64,000 nt of DNA from an uncultured Clostridia bacterium (GCA_947303185.1 CAMYXF010000001.1:186001-250000); one strand, 5' to 3'; shown: positions 36,107 to 46,016, counted from the first letter of the stretch. Notes: generated by a model from the letters alone, not told the origin. Program-made: numbers and translations.

Positions 36107-36138
36107 TTGACATACAATAATTAAGATGGGTGTATAAT
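36107..36138 (+). promoter_or_regulatory. Likely promoter of the ABC importer operon
   Basis: TTGACA (36107-36112) and TATAAT (36133-36138) are both perfect boxes but 20 bases apart, longer than the usual 17. A second TTGACT lies at 36086. The ATG is 36 bases after the -10. Confidence 0.5.
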
Positions 36139-36174
36139 CAGTGCGCAATTTTATATTAGAAAGAAGGAAATCTT

Positions 36175-37140
36175 ATGAAAAATAAGATTATTGCAACAGT
36201 ACTTACTGCCGCTTTGTCCCTCGGATTAATGGCAGGATGTGCAAAGAAGAAGGACGACACAGTCGTCAGAATCGGTTCACTTAAGGGACCTACAACCATC
36301 GGTATCGTTAACCTAATGGATAAAGCATCCAAGGGTGAATCCGAAGGCAATTATGAGTTCACCATGGCAGCAGCTGCTGACGAGATCACTGCAAAGGTCG
36401 TATCAGGTGATTTGGACATTGCTCTCGTTCCTGCTAACCTCGCTTCTGTTCTTTACAATAAGACACAGGGCGGCGTTACAGCCATCGACATCAACACTTT
36501 AGGCGTTCTTTACTGCGTTACGGGTGATTCTTCCGTTAAGTCCATTAAGGACCTCGCAGGAAAGACAGTCATCACAACAGGACAGGGCGCTACACCCGAG
36601 TATTCACTCAGATATCTCCTCGACCAGAACGGCATTACAGACTGCACAATCGAGTTTAAGTCCGAAGCAACTGAAGTTGCTGCAGTACTTGCTGAAGATC
36701 CTACACAGATCGCAGTACTTCCCCAGCCTTTCGTTACAGTAGCCTGCGCACAGAATGAGGCTATCGCTCCCGCTTTCGCTTTTGAAGACGAATGGCAGAC
36801 ACTTACAGACGGCCTTGGAATGGTTACAGGCGTTACGATTGTAAGAAATGACTTCCTCAAAGAGCACCCCGCTGCTGTCAGCACTTTCATCAGCGAGCAT
36901 CAGGCCAGCGTAAATGCAGCTAATTCAGATCTTGATACAACTGCAGCATTGGTAGTTGCTAACGACATCATCGGCAAGGAGCCCATAGCAAAGAAGGCTA
37001 TTCCTTCCTGCAACGTTGTATGCATCACAGGCGACAGCTTAAAGACAAATCTCTCCGCTTACCTTGAAGTCCTCTACAATTACGATGCAAAGGCTGTAGG
37101 CGGAAATCTTCCCGGAGAAGACTTCTATTTCAAAGGCTGA
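36175..37140 (+). CDS. NitT/TauT-type ABC substrate-binding lipoprotein
   Basis: The 321-residue protein has a signal peptide with lipobox GLMAGC and a type 2 periplasmic-binding fold of the SsuA/ThiY/NMT1 group (GSLKGPTTIGIVNLM, DIALVPANLASVLYNKT, DLAGKTVITTGQGATPEYSLRYLL). The family carries sulfonates, nitrate, pyrimidines or riboflavin precursors; the ligand here cannot be named. AAGGAA precedes the ATG. It is followed by permease and ATPase genes with almost no gaps. Confidence 0.85.
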   Translation: MKNKIIATVLTAALSLGLMAGCAKKKDDTVVRIGSLKGPTTIGIVNLMDKASKGESEGNYEFTMAAAADEITAKVVSGDLDIALVPANLASVLYNKTQGGVTAIDINTLGVLYCVTGDSSVKSIKDLAGKTVITTGQGATPEYSLRYLLDQNGITDCTIEFKSEATEVAAVLAEDPTQIAVLPQPFVTVACAQNEAIAPAFAFEDEWQTLTDGLGMVTGVTIVRNDFLKEHPAAVSTFISEHQASVNAANSDLDTTAALVVANDIIGKEPIAKKAIPSCNVVCITGDSLKTNLSAYLEVLYNYDAKAVGGNLPGEDFYFKG

Positions 37141-37143
37141 TAA

Positions 37144-37881
37144 ATGAAGACCAAAAGATATATCAGGATAGCCGTGATCGTTCTGATCTGGCTCGCAATA
37201 TGGCAGATCCTTGCTGTTGTAATTAATAACAGCATCCTACTGTCAGGCCCGGTCGAGACGGTCATGGCCCTGATATCTCTTTGTTCTGATCCTTCATTTT
37301 TCATGTCGGTCGGAGCTACGATCGGCAAAGTACTTCTGGGTTTCCTTATTGGACTCATTCTCGGAACAGGGCTCGCAGTATTGTCTTACAGATCCGGTCT
37401 TATAAAAGACTTCCTGACCCCTTTTGTTTCCGTGATCAAATCAATTCCGATAGTAAGCTTCATCATCATCGCTCTCATATGGGCTGGAAGCTCAAACGTC
37501 ACCCTGATCGTATCATCGGTCATCTCATTTCCTATCTTTTACAAGAACATTCTTGAAGGCTTATCCGTTACGGACAAGAAGATGCTTGATATGGCAAAAG
37601 TCTTTCAGATGAAGACTTCGAAAAAGATCAGATACATCTATCTGCCTTCTCTTTCATCCCACATCAAGAGCGCCATCTCACTTGCGATCGGCATGGCTTT
37701 CAGAGGCGGCATAACTGCTGAAGTAGTCGGCCAGCCTTTGAGATCCATCGGTAACGGCCTTTACAGAGCCAAGATAAATCTCGCAACATCCGAGATGCTT
37801 GCCTGGACGCTTGTTGCTGTCCTTGCGGCATTCGTCATCGAAAGACTTATATCTTTCATCGTAAAGAAGGTGCTCAAATGA
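37144..37881 (+). CDS. ABC transporter permease (NitT/TauT type)
   Basis: The 245-residue protein has six hydrophobic segments and a C-terminal loop EAA-like region (MAKVFQMKTSKKIRYIYLPSL) that contacts the ATPase. Family BPD_transp_1. AAAGG lies seven bases before the ATG. It overlaps the ATPase gene by four bases (ATGA). Together with the binding protein and ATPase it makes a full importer. Confidence 0.88.
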   Translation: MKTKRYIRIAVIVLIWLAIWQILAVVINNSILLSGPVETVMALISLCSDPSFFMSVGATIGKVLLGFLIGLILGTGLAVLSYRSGLIKDFLTPFVSVIKSIPIVSFIIIALIWAGSSNVTLIVSSVISFPIFYKNILEGLSVTDKKMLDMAKVFQMKTSKKIRYIYLPSLSSHIKSAISLAIGMAFRGGITAEVVGQPLRSIGNGLYRAKINLATSEMLAWTLVAVLAAFVIERLISFIVKKVLK

Positions 37882-38438
37882 TCGAACTCAAAAACATCTG
37901 CAAATCATTTGACGATAAGAAAGTACTGGATTCTTTCAGTGCCGTTTTCGACGAGGGCGGATATCTTCTCAAAGGTCCTTCCGGCATCGGCAAGACCACA
38001 TGCATTCTTCTTATCTTAGGACTTATAAAGCCTGATGAGGGTGAGCTGGTCATTCCGGACAATATGCGCTTTGCAGTCTGCTTCCAGGAGAACAGACTTT
38101 TCGAGAATGAGACTGCATTAACCAATATCCTTGCGGTAAATGACAATGTCACTGAAGAAGCGGCCAAAGCTGCCATCAGAGAACTTCTTCCCGATGATAC
38201 AGCCGGCAAAAAGGCAGGTGAACTCTCAGGCGGAATGAAGCGCCGCCTTGCAGTAATAAGAGCCATGCTTCACGAATCAGACGCCGTTATTCTCGATGAA
38301 CCTTTTACAGGTCTTGACGACGATTCACGCGAGAAGACTATCGCATTTATAAGAAAGCACCTTAATGGCCGTCTGCTCATAATTACAAGCCACGACGAGC
38401 GCGGCTTGGATGATCTCAAGGTTATTAACGTAGATTAA
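37878..38438 (+). CDS. Compact ABC transporter ATPase subunit
   Basis: The 186-residue protein is short for its family (about 240) but has Walker A GPSGIGKTT, a Q-loop (CFQENRLFENET), signature LSGGMKRRLAVIRAM, Walker B AVILDEPFTGLD and a switch His (TSHDERG), so it looks active. It drives the importer encoded by the two upstream genes. The C-terminal extension of common importers is absent. It is convergent with the following GGDEF gene, six bases between stops. Confidence 0.88.
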   Translation: MIELKNICKSFDDKKVLDSFSAVFDEGGYLLKGPSGIGKTTCILLILGLIKPDEGELVIPDNMRFAVCFQENRLFENETALTNILAVNDNVTEEAAKAAIRELLPDDTAGKKAGELSGGMKRRLAVIRAMLHESDAVILDEPFTGLDDDSREKTIAFIRKHLNGRLLIITSHDERGLDDLKVINVD

Positions 38439-38444
38439 AAGAGA

Positions 38445-39557
38445 TTAATCAAGATCCTCATAGACAAGGATATTTCTTCCGTGCTGCTTGCCGTAATACA
38501 TGCGTGCATCGGCAACCTTAATTATTTCCTCAGGTTCACTATATGCAGCTTTATATTCTTCAAGTCCGATAGTGGATGTAATAGGAATTCTCTTGTTGAA
38601 GAATACGGTCGGATTCGATTCAATGTGTTTTCTTAAATCTTCCATCTTATCCGTGGCAGAGATCATGTTATAACCGCGCATCAGGATTACGAATTCCTCA
38701 CCGCCCCATCTGCATATGTCGCATCCGGGAAGATCCTTCTTAATGAGCATGGTTACATGCTTTAATACTTCATCGCCGCCTTCATGACCGTATGTATCAT
38801 TTACACGCTTGAAGTTATCAAGGTCGCAGAATGCGATGCAGAAATCCTGCGTACGGTCATCCATCATCTTCTGTACAAGAGGAAGGAAACCACGTCTGTT
38901 CAAAAGATTCGTAAGAGCATCTTCATGCGCATCAGATGACAGCTGCTTATTTCTCTTCTCAAGGTCGCCCATCTCTCTTTCGGTCGTATAGATGTAGATC
39001 GTGTTATAAAAGATCGTCGCAAAGACCATGGCGAAAGCAGAAACACATACGAGCACCATTCTGGTAAAAGGCGGCAGTTCGTAAACGGGTTCAAGCGGTG
39101 CATACCTGATGTAAAGTGCTATGAAAGTTGCAAAGTTCAGAACGAGCATGAGAACGATGCTCCATCTTTTCGCGCCCTGATAAAGGAAAGCACCGAAATA
39201 GATAATTATCGGAACGATCGAGAAAAGGAAGCAGTATGTACCGCACTTAAGTCCTATATAGTAGGTCGATATGATGGTATAGAAAGTAACCTCAAGGACA
39301 ATACTGAAATATACGGCCTTGATATAACCGAATTTGCAAAGGAAGAATGCAAACAGGTAAACCAGAACACTGAAAGTATTGACCAGTACCAAAGGCATTA
39401 CGCCTGCAAAAAGAAAAATGGCGAGGAGCACCGAGTGAACAAGACACATTACGCTTACGGTGAACGCAAAGCCGTTATGCACAAGAAAATGCAGGGTCTT
39501 ATCGACAAGACTCCCTGACTTCTTTGCAACCGGTTTTGCGGGTGTCGCAGTACTCAT
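38445..39557 (-). CDS. Membrane GGDEF diguanylate cyclase
   Basis: The 370-residue protein has six hydrophobic segments (about 28-190) and a GGDEF domain (about 205-370) with RWGGEEF at 283-289, an active signature; no RxxD site precedes it. It makes c-di-GMP in response to a signal sensed in the membrane. The ATG at 39557 was chosen because GAGG lies ten bases upstream; an earlier in-frame ATG at 39575 has only a weak site. Confidence 0.88.
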   Translation of the reverse strand: MSTATPAKPVAKKSGSLVDKTLHFLVHNGFAFTVSVMCLVHSVLLAIFLFAGVMPLVLVNTFSVLVYLFAFFLCKFGYIKAVYFSIVLEVTFYTIISTYYIGLKCGTYCFLFSIVPIIIYFGAFLYQGAKRWSIVLMLVLNFATFIALYIRYAPLEPVYELPPFTRMVLVCVSAFAMVFATIFYNTIYIYTTEREMGDLEKRNKQLSSDAHEDALTNLLNRRGFLPLVQKMMDDRTQDFCIAFCDLDNFKRVNDTYGHEGGDEVLKHVTMLIKKDLPGCDICRWGGEEFVILMRGYNMISATDKMEDLRKHIESNPTVFFNKRIPITSTIGLEEYKAAYSEPEEIIKVADARMYYGKQHGRNILVYEDLD

Positions 39558-39698
39558 TACGAAAAAACCTCGCATCCTACATATGATTTTTCCTAGATTA
39601 TATTTATAGAAAACCCACTCTTACACCCTGAATTGTAAAAAGTAACAAATAATTAACTGACTGTCTTATTTCTAATCATATTTTTGGAAACTGCTGTG

Positions 39699-40745
39699 TC
39701 ACAGGATCTGCACGACGTTTCCCTGAGCATCTTTTATGTAGTGATGAGCAGGAAGCGCAGCGCCGCAGTGAGGACATGTCGTGTGCATGCCGACGATGAA
39801 GATACCGCCGCAGAAGTTACAAGGCTCCTCGTAAACAGCCGTAAGCTCGCAAGGCTGTGCATTCTTGAATTCTTCACTTACCTTTGCAGGCTTATATGCT
39901 ACAGCAAAGATATACCATGAAATGAAACCGAACATGACAAGCATGAACAAACCTCCAACGCATCCGGCAGGATTTGCGTAAGGCTTCATCATCTGCGGCC
40001 TGTATTCATCAAGCGTCAGGGCTATCGCAGCGTCGACCGAATATGTGTCACGCTGCAAAAGCCTCTTATGAAGTGATACGGTAAATGAATCGGCACGTTT
40101 TTCGGTCAATATGGGATCTGTGTTATCACCCTGCATACCTTCCCAATACCAATCGATAAAACCATTATCCTTAAGGGCTTCAGAGTATACGATGAGCCAG
40201 TGATTTTCATCTTTGAAGTTGGTTACATATAGGTCGTAAGCATAGTTTTCGAGGCTTGTATAATCCTCATTCCAATCATCATTACTTACTGTGATAACAG
40301 CAGGAATGATGCCCGTCTTATTGTAGAATTCCTGCATGGATTTTTTGAGCTGCTTCTTGTCCTCGACCACGCCGATATTATCTTCAATCACGAATTTGGG
40401 ATCTTTGTCGCTATCTAACCTTTTAGGAACAGTAACCGACTTGGCAATGATAAAGACACTCGCAATAATGAACGGAAGCAGGATGATAAAAAAGACAATA
40501 AAACCCGCTACACGCGGCATCGGATCAGGCTTGCGTACATCGTAATTTGCATATACGAAATACGGTCTGTTGTTTCTGTAATAGAGATACCTTTTAGCAC
40601 CCGGAAAAGGCTGGCCGGAGGAACGTCTGTTGCTGGGCAGTCCGCCTCCGCTGCTGCTTCCTCCTGAATGGCTGCTGTGGTGACTGCTGTGAGAGCTGCT
40701 GTGGCTGCCGCCTGAATGCGATCCGCCTCCTGATGAATGTGGCAT
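39699..40745 (-). CDS. TPM-like membrane protein with Ser/His/Gly-rich start and zinc ribbon
   Basis: The 348-residue protein begins with about 45 residues rich in Ser, His and Gly, has a membrane helix (about 80-105), a soluble domain of TPM type (about 125-260; AVITVSNDDWNEDY, NHWLIVYSEALKDNG), another helix (about 265-290) and a zinc ribbon (CNFCGG, CPHCG). TPM domains occur in photosystem repair phosphatases and in unknown bacterial membrane proteins. The His-rich start may bind metals. GGAG lies seven bases before the ATG. Confidence 0.65.
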   Translation of the reverse strand: MPHSSGGGSHSGGSHSSSHSSHHSSHSGGSSSGGGLPSNRRSSGQPFPGAKRYLYYRNNRPYFVYANYDVRKPDPMPRVAGFIVFFIILLPFIIASVFIIAKSVTVPKRLDSDKDPKFVIEDNIGVVEDKKQLKKSMQEFYNKTGIIPAVITVSNDDWNEDYTSLENYAYDLYVTNFKDENHWLIVYSEALKDNGFIDWYWEGMQGDNTDPILTEKRADSFTVSLHKRLLQRDTYSVDAAIALTLDEYRPQMMKPYANPAGCVGGLFMLVMFGFISWYIFAVAYKPAKVSEEFKNAQPCELTAVYEEPCNFCGGIFIVGMHTTCPHCGAALPAHHYIKDAQGNVVQIL

Positions 40746-40836
40746 TTCTTATCTCCTTATTCCTTAGAAATAGTGCATTATTAACCTGATAAATAATAAC
40801 ATCTTTTTGATATTTTTAGAAAGACAGACTTCATTT

Positions 40837-40848
40837 GATGCATCAATT
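40837..40848. promoter_or_regulatory. 12-bp palindrome in divergent intergenic region
   Basis: TTGATGCATCAA is perfectly self-complementary and lies between the divergent TPM-like and solute-binding genes. It could be an operator; a single copy of this length is weak evidence. Confidence 0.25.
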
Positions 40849-40955
40849 CGGCATAAGTTTCGTGTCTTTTTCCGTTTTTGGGATGCAAAAAATAAAAATT
40901 GTTTTACAGTATAGATGGTAATAGGAATCGTCAGCTCGCATCAGGGGAGAAAAAT

Positions 40956-43346
40956 ATGCGGAACAAAAAGACAATTGCATTAGCATTGGCTGTCAGCATA
41001 CTTGTGCCAATGTTCACATCGTGTGCGAAAAGCAGCACAAAAAACATCATAGTAAAAGAAGACGATCCATGGTATGAATCAGTCAGGTTTGATTTGGAGA
41101 CAGATAAACTGCCGTCTGAAATGCTCGACAGCAGCATCGTAACTTATGAAAATGACAGGCTGTATCACCTGTACTGTCTTACTAATCTTTCTGACTACGA
41201 TAATTACAGAAGGACCATGCTTGATACTTATGACAGCAACGGGAATATCTTAAGCCGGATCAAGATTACAGAACCCGGCAATTATTCGATTACAAAGATA
41301 GACAGCATAAAGCCCGGCAAAGACGGGAATACTGCCGAAGCCGTAGCAGAGCTTTTTGGACCTGCAGGATTTGAGACCGGAATCATCACAATAGATCTCA
41401 TAAGCGGAGAGTCAAAAACTCCCCGCCCGTTTAAGAATGCAGACGGCAATAATCTTGAATTACAGGAAAGCAATACGTCTTGGGCAGGAGTTACAGAAGT
41501 ATATACAGCAGGAGATTACTACTTCCCTGTTATCTTCACTTCCGGATATTCCACCAGTTCAACAGCGTATGTTTATTCATTCTTAGGGAGCGAATATAAA
41601 TGCGAGTTCGATATGTCAGAACTTCCGAATATTTATAACCTGGATGAGTTTTCGTATAACTCAAAAAGCAAAACGGTATTTACCATAGGGTACACAAGAA
41701 CAAACGGACCTTTGGTGCTGGAGTTTGACCCTGAAACAGGAAAACTGATCAAAAGCGAAATATATGATGCGCAGAATTTGGATGAAATTAACCTTGCCGA
41801 ATATCAGGCGGTGACTTCAGGTGAGCTGTGCAGAATCGATACACTGGGTAACATTACTGCTTTTGACATGCAGTCACAGGAAGTAAAAACAGTCATAGAC
41901 AACAATTGGTATACACCTTATTTTTCAGACCTGTCACGTGAGGAAGTTAAGCTCATAACGTGCGATGATGATGAAGCCGTTATCTATTCAAGCAAGACCA
42001 CGGAGTATTCAATGTTCTTTTCCGGAATTGATGAGACCGTAACCATACTTAAAAAGGCGGATAAGAATCCTCATGCGGGAAAGAAAGTAATAGAGCTTGC
42101 AACCCCTATCGATACAAAGATCACTGAATATATGTCGAATGCCATTTTCGAATTCAACAGAACAGACAACGAGTATCTCATAAGAGTATGGAGCAAATAC
42201 AATTCGGGACTTAAGGCCGGAAGAGCTCTTTCCGTTCTTAACGAAGACGACGAAAAGCTTTATACAATGATTCAGGAATTAAAAGGAAACGATGCACCTG
42301 ACCTGGCAATCGGGATCCAAAAGAATTATGCAATGAGAGATGATGTTTTCGAAGACCTGACAGGTTATCTCGATCAGGAAATAATGGATAAGCAGTTCAC
42401 GAATATCATCGAAGCATCGAAGATAGGAAACAAACTGTACTTCCTCCCCGTCACGCTGGAGATTGAAGGACTTGTAACCGACACATCTCTTATCAGTGAC
42501 GGTGCATGCGGAATCACTTTCGAAGAATATGAGCATATGATAACTGAAAAACTGGATGGTTTTTCACCCTACGATTATCCTCTTTCAACATACAACAATA
42601 AAAAGGATTTCATGTTGTCCTGCATAGACACAAAATCAGCCATTGAAGGTAATAATGTTGAATTCGGCACAGAACAGTTCAATAAAGCCGTCGGATTATC
42701 AAACGAATACTTTGCCGATGACGGATTTACTCCCGCTGATGATTATGACTGGGAAGAAGAAACCCAAAGGGTCAGAGGTGCCTGCAGGTATGACAGGATC
42801 GAAAGTTACACCGAATTCATTCACGCATGCATGTCTTCCGAAGGCAGCTATACGATAATCGGAACGCCTTCAGTTGATGCATCTGGACCCAGATTCAGAG
42901 CTTTGGAAACAATATCTGTTACTTCCTCATCCGGCAGAAAAGACGGATGCAGGAAATTCATCAATTTCTTATTCTCAGGTGCGGGGTTCGGAGACTCAGA
43001 TAAAGAATTCCAGAACATCGTTACCAACAAAGATGTCATGGCAAAAAATATATCGCTGATATCAGAGAAAAATAATACGGGCCGTAAGACGGACGAGGAG
43101 ATGTCAGATTACATTTTTGAATTGGAAGATTATTGCATCGTATACGGCTATAAAGAATCTACAAAATCCATGGAAGAAGGCATGCTGAACAGTCTCTCGT
43201 CGATCTCGGTATACTACTACGACGACCCTGTAATTACTGCCTTTCTAATCGAAGAGATTGCTCCATATTATGCCGGAGACAGGTCACTCGAAGATTCGGT
43301 CAATATCATTAACGACCGCGTTGAAAAGTATATAAAAGAGATGTAA
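40956..43346 (+). CDS. Large extracellular solute-binding lipoprotein
   Basis: The 796-residue protein has a signal peptide with lipobox MFTSC, a beta-rich N-terminal half (about 40-370) that looks propeller-like, and a C-terminal half (about 400-790) like the type 1 extracellular solute-binding family (IFEFNRTDNEYLIRVWSKY, APDLAIGIQ, LYFLPVTLEIEGLVTDTSL, ACMSSEGSYTIIG). Proteins of this design occur in Clostridia, often without transporter genes beside them, as here. GGGGAG lies six bases before the ATG at 40956. Confidence 0.75.
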   Translation: MRNKKTIALALAVSILVPMFTSCAKSSTKNIIVKEDDPWYESVRFDLETDKLPSEMLDSSIVTYENDRLYHLYCLTNLSDYDNYRRTMLDTYDSNGNILSRIKITEPGNYSITKIDSIKPGKDGNTAEAVAELFGPAGFETGIITIDLISGESKTPRPFKNADGNNLELQESNTSWAGVTEVYTAGDYYFPVIFTSGYSTSSTAYVYSFLGSEYKCEFDMSELPNIYNLDEFSYNSKSKTVFTIGYTRTNGPLVLEFDPETGKLIKSEIYDAQNLDEINLAEYQAVTSGELCRIDTLGNITAFDMQSQEVKTVIDNNWYTPYFSDLSREEVKLITCDDDEAVIYSSKTTEYSMFFSGIDETVTILKKADKNPHAGKKVIELATPIDTKITEYMSNAIFEFNRTDNEYLIRVWSKYNSGLKAGRALSVLNEDDEKLYTMIQELKGNDAPDLAIGIQKNYAMRDDVFEDLTGYLDQEIMDKQFTNIIEASKIGNKLYFLPVTLEIEGLVTDTSLISDGACGITFEEYEHMITEKLDGFSPYDYPLSTYNNKKDFMLSCIDTKSAIEGNNVEFGTEQFNKAVGLSNEYFADDGFTPADDYDWEEETQRVRGACRYDRIESYTEFIHACMSSEGSYTIIGTPSVDASGPRFRALETISVTSSSGRKDGCRKFINFLFSGAGFGDSDKEFQNIVTNKDVMAKNISLISEKNNTGRKTDEEMSDYIFELEDYCIVYGYKESTKSMEEGMLNSLSSISVYYYDDPVITAFLIEEIAPYYAGDRSLEDSVNIINDRVEKYIKEM

Positions 43347-43352
43347 TTAAAT

Positions 43353-43386
43353 CGGGTGTCCCAATATGAGACACCCGGTATTTTTG
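43353..43386 (+). terminator. Terminator between convergent genes
   Basis: CGGGTGTC and GACACCCG form an 8-bp stem with a nine-base loop, followed by TATTTTT. It ends the lipoprotein gene. Confidence 0.8.
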
Positions 43387-43400
43387 TGTTTATAGCAAGA

Positions 43401-44888
43401 TTACTTGCACTCAACGCCTTCTTTTTTGCAGATTCTCCATGCTGCATATTTGCCCTGGGCAGTTGCCGGCGGAAGTCCGCCTGAACCCATGAGCCACTGG
43501 CCCGCAAGGAATACATTCTTAAGATGCTTAACAACACCGGGTGTAGTAACAGTCTTTGTATCCTTGTCTGCAACGAAAGCCATGTAGGCGCCTCTGTATG
43601 CGTTGCAATGCTTGGCATATGTAACAGGTGTCCATACGTCGAGAACCCTGATCTTGCCATTTGTCTCAGGGAACTGCTTCTCGACTTCAGCAATGAGAGC
43701 GTTTGCAATTTCCATCTTCTTTGCTTCGTACTTCTCGGGATCTTTGGCGAGATCAAACCAGTTGTCGACTTCCTTGCCGTACTGGAAGAGCTTAATCTGG
43801 ATGCTTGTCTTGCCTTCAGGTGTGAGAGACGGATCGTAATCGTAGCAGATGAATCCGATGTCCTTGATCTCTCTGTCCCATACCTTGATTCCATCGCTCT
43901 CCCAGCATGTCGTATCAGGATCAACGTTCATCTTTCCGTCTACGATAAATGCTGCGTGATACTTACTGAATACGGAGAAGTGAGCCTTATCATCAAAGCA
44001 CTTCTTAAGCTTCTTGGGCATGTACTGTGCAGGAAGAAGCTGTGTGAATGTGTGGTTTGCATCTGTAGCGCAGATAACGTAATCACCCTTAACTTCAGTA
44101 CCGTCTTCAAGAACGATACCCTCAGCGATCTTGCCGTTGATCTTAACGTTCTTAACAGGTGCGCCGAGGTGGAGCTTTCCGCCTGCCTGCTTATATCTGT
44201 CAGCGATTCTGAGTGCTGCTGCCAGAGAGCCGCCTTCAGGAATATCACCGCTGCCTGATGTAACCATTGCATATGACATGATGAATGAATATGCCTGAGT
44301 TGTCTCAGGATGAGTGAGCATTACGGAGCTTCTCAGGACAGGGCTCTTAAAGCTGTCAGCCAAATCCCTAACGCTTACGCCCTTGTAAGCCTTCTGTGCT
44401 GCAGGAACGTTCTTAACGAAATCACCAAGCTTCATGAAATCTCTGGGGCCCATCTTGTCCATCGGCTTGTCGATAGGCATGATCATTGACTCTGCTCTTG
44501 TGACGTTCTCGAAAAACTTCTCGATAGCATCCTTATCTTCAGGAGATAAAGCGAGCATCTCACGCTTTGTTCTTTCCTTATCTCTCCAGTAAGTGATCTC
44601 TCCGCCGTGTCCCTTATATGTGAAGAAGCGGTCCTTGGAATACATCTTGACGCTGTCGTCGAGCATTCCGATCTCGTGCCAGAGCTCATTCATGGCACTG
44701 CCCTTTTTACTGCACATGAGATAGTTGATGCAGTTATCGATGTAAACGCCTTCGCGCTTCCATCCGGTAAGTTCTCCGCCGGGTACGGGATTCTTCTCAT
44801 AGATCTCAGTCTCAAAGCCTGAGTTTTGCAGGATGATACCCGCAGCCATTCCGGAGATACCGCCTCCGACAATGATTACTTTTTTCAT
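43401..44888 (-). CDS. FAD-dependent phytoene desaturase-like oxidoreductase
   Basis: The 495-residue protein starts MKKVIIVGGGISGMAAGIIL, the dinucleotide-binding motif, followed by EIYEKNPVPGGELTGWKREG as in phytoene desaturases and carotene isomerases (COG1233). The end, NVFLAGQWLMGSGGLPPATAQG, is the second FAD motif. It may act on carotenoids, retinoid-like or other hydrophobic substrates; no carotenoid genes are near. It is the last gene in a PadR-flavodoxin-oxidoreductase operon, which suggests the flavodoxin donates electrons. Confidence 0.85.
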   Translation of the reverse strand: MKKVIIVGGGISGMAAGIILQNSGFETEIYEKNPVPGGELTGWKREGVYIDNCINYLMCSKKGSAMNELWHEIGMLDDSVKMYSKDRFFTYKGHGGEITYWRDKERTKREMLALSPEDKDAIEKFFENVTRAESMIMPIDKPMDKMGPRDFMKLGDFVKNVPAAQKAYKGVSVRDLADSFKSPVLRSSVMLTHPETTQAYSFIMSYAMVTSGSGDIPEGGSLAAALRIADRYKQAGGKLHLGAPVKNVKINGKIAEGIVLEDGTEVKGDYVICATDANHTFTQLLPAQYMPKKLKKCFDDKAHFSVFSKYHAAFIVDGKMNVDPDTTCWESDGIKVWDREIKDIGFICYDYDPSLTPEGKTSIQIKLFQYGKEVDNWFDLAKDPEKYEAKKMEIANALIAEVEKQFPETNGKIRVLDVWTPVTYAKHCNAYRGAYMAFVADKDTKTVTTPGVVKHLKNVFLAGQWLMGSGGLPPATAQGKYAAWRICKKEGVECK

Positions 44889-44956
44889 CTATTCAACTCT
44901 CCTGATTAATTTGTGCCTGAAAGACACTTGTGTAAGTATAACACTTAATCAGGGAA

Positions 44957-45442
44957 TTATAATTGTCTTATTTTTCCGATAAATCCGTCGATCTTCCTAG
45001 TATTATCCTCACTCGGATGATCCTTGGGATCGACAAGGCTAAGCTCTGCTACGAGAGAGTCTGCTTTAGCTGCCTGCTTTAGCGCAGCAATACACTTAGT
45101 TGAATTGCCGCCTGCTGATGTCACGATCACCGCAATCTTCTTACCTGTGAGATCGTTGTCTTCAAGGAACGTTCTGAGCGGAGGCGTGAAGCTGCTTGCC
45201 CACACGGGTGTTGCAAGGATAACGAGTTCATACTCATCCTTTTTGAATGTATAAGGTTCAAGCTCAGGCTTCTTTTTGAACGTTACTGCAGAGCCTCCCC
45301 AGAGGAATTTGACCATACCCTTATCCGGATATGCTTTTACCGGAACAAGTTCTATCAGATCAGCTCCAAGTTCTTTTGAAACCTTCTCGCATACATAACG
45401 GACATTTCCCTGAAGTGAATAATAAACGATTGCTGTTTTCAT
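44957..45442 (-). CDS. Flavodoxin family protein
   Basis: The 161-residue protein has MKTAIVYYSLQGNVRYVCEKV, an FMN-phosphate loop variant (YSLQGN) and ILATPVWASSFTPPLRTFL, as in flavodoxin-like NAD(P)H or electron-transfer proteins. The ATG at 45442 has GGAG seven bases upstream; an upstream in-frame extension overlaps the PadR gene and is rejected. It lies 13 bases after the PadR stop. Confidence 0.85.
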   Translation of the reverse strand: MKTAIVYYSLQGNVRYVCEKVSKELGADLIELVPVKAYPDKGMVKFLWGGSAVTFKKKPELEPYTFKKDEYELVILATPVWASSFTPPLRTFLEDNDLTGKKIAVIVTSAGGNSTKCIAALKQAAKADSLVAELSLVDPKDHPSEDNTRKIDGFIGKIRQL

Positions 45443-45455
45443 GTTATTTCTCCTG

Positions 45456-45995
45456 TTAATTCTTAAGCATCTTCCTGGCTTTGACACACCATCTGAGATA
45501 TGCCTCATAAGTCTCTATTCCGAACATAACTGTCAAAAGGAAATGCTTATGATCTGAGTTATCTTTTTCCTTTTTGAGATTCTTCTCGTACATCTTCAGA
45601 ACTTCAAGTTCTTCTTTTATATTCTCTTCGAAAATATCGATGTTATGAACCGTTGTCTCAGGTGCTTCAACGCCACCGAAATACAACTTAAGAAGCGTCT
45701 CGTACTTAAGCTCATTGGAAGCCTGTTCCTCATTAAGCCACCGCTTCAAAACCTTAGTGCCTTTTGCCGTAATGTGATACAGGATCTTCTTGCGGCTGCC
45801 TGAATCATCAGCTTCATACTTGCTTATCTGTCCTGCCTGTTCCATCGCGTTTAGTGCAGGATAAATGCTTCCGAAGCTCCCCTTCCAAAAGAAACTGATA
45901 GCACCATCGATACGCTTCTTGATGTCATAGCCTGTCAGATCTTCGTGGGACAGCAGTCCTAATATGACCACATCTATCTTTCTATCTTTTGCCAT
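45456..45995 (-). CDS. PadR family transcriptional regulator
   Basis: The 179-residue protein has the PadR winged helix (about 5-90; ILGLLSHEDLTGYDIKKRI, GSIYPALNAMEQAGQI, YHITAKGTKVLKRWL) and a C-terminal helical dimerisation part. PadR proteins repress detoxification or exporter genes and release on binding phenolic or hydrophobic compounds. It heads the operon with the flavodoxin and FAD oxidoreductase genes and has a palindrome upstream. Confidence 0.9.
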   Translation of the reverse strand: MAKDRKIDVVILGLLSHEDLTGYDIKKRIDGAISFFWKGSFGSIYPALNAMEQAGQISKYEADDSGSRKKILYHITAKGTKVLKRWLNEEQASNELKYETLLKLYFGGVEAPETTVHNIDIFEENIKEELEVLKMYEKNLKKEKDNSDHKHFLLTVMFGIETYEAYLRWCVKARKMLKN

Positions 45996-46016
45996 AGCCG
46001 GTCTCTTTTCAAATTT

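Noticed and set aside
35986..36174. TPP or other riboswitch before the ABC importer
   Set aside because: No TPP core (CTGAGA, ACCTGAT) or other known aptamer motif; only promoter boxes and the ribosome site are visible.
43524..44258. Plus-strand 244-codon frame opposite the FAD oxidoreductase
   Set aside because: The oxidoreductase has FAD motifs at both ends in the minus frame; the plus frame shows no family features or ribosome site.
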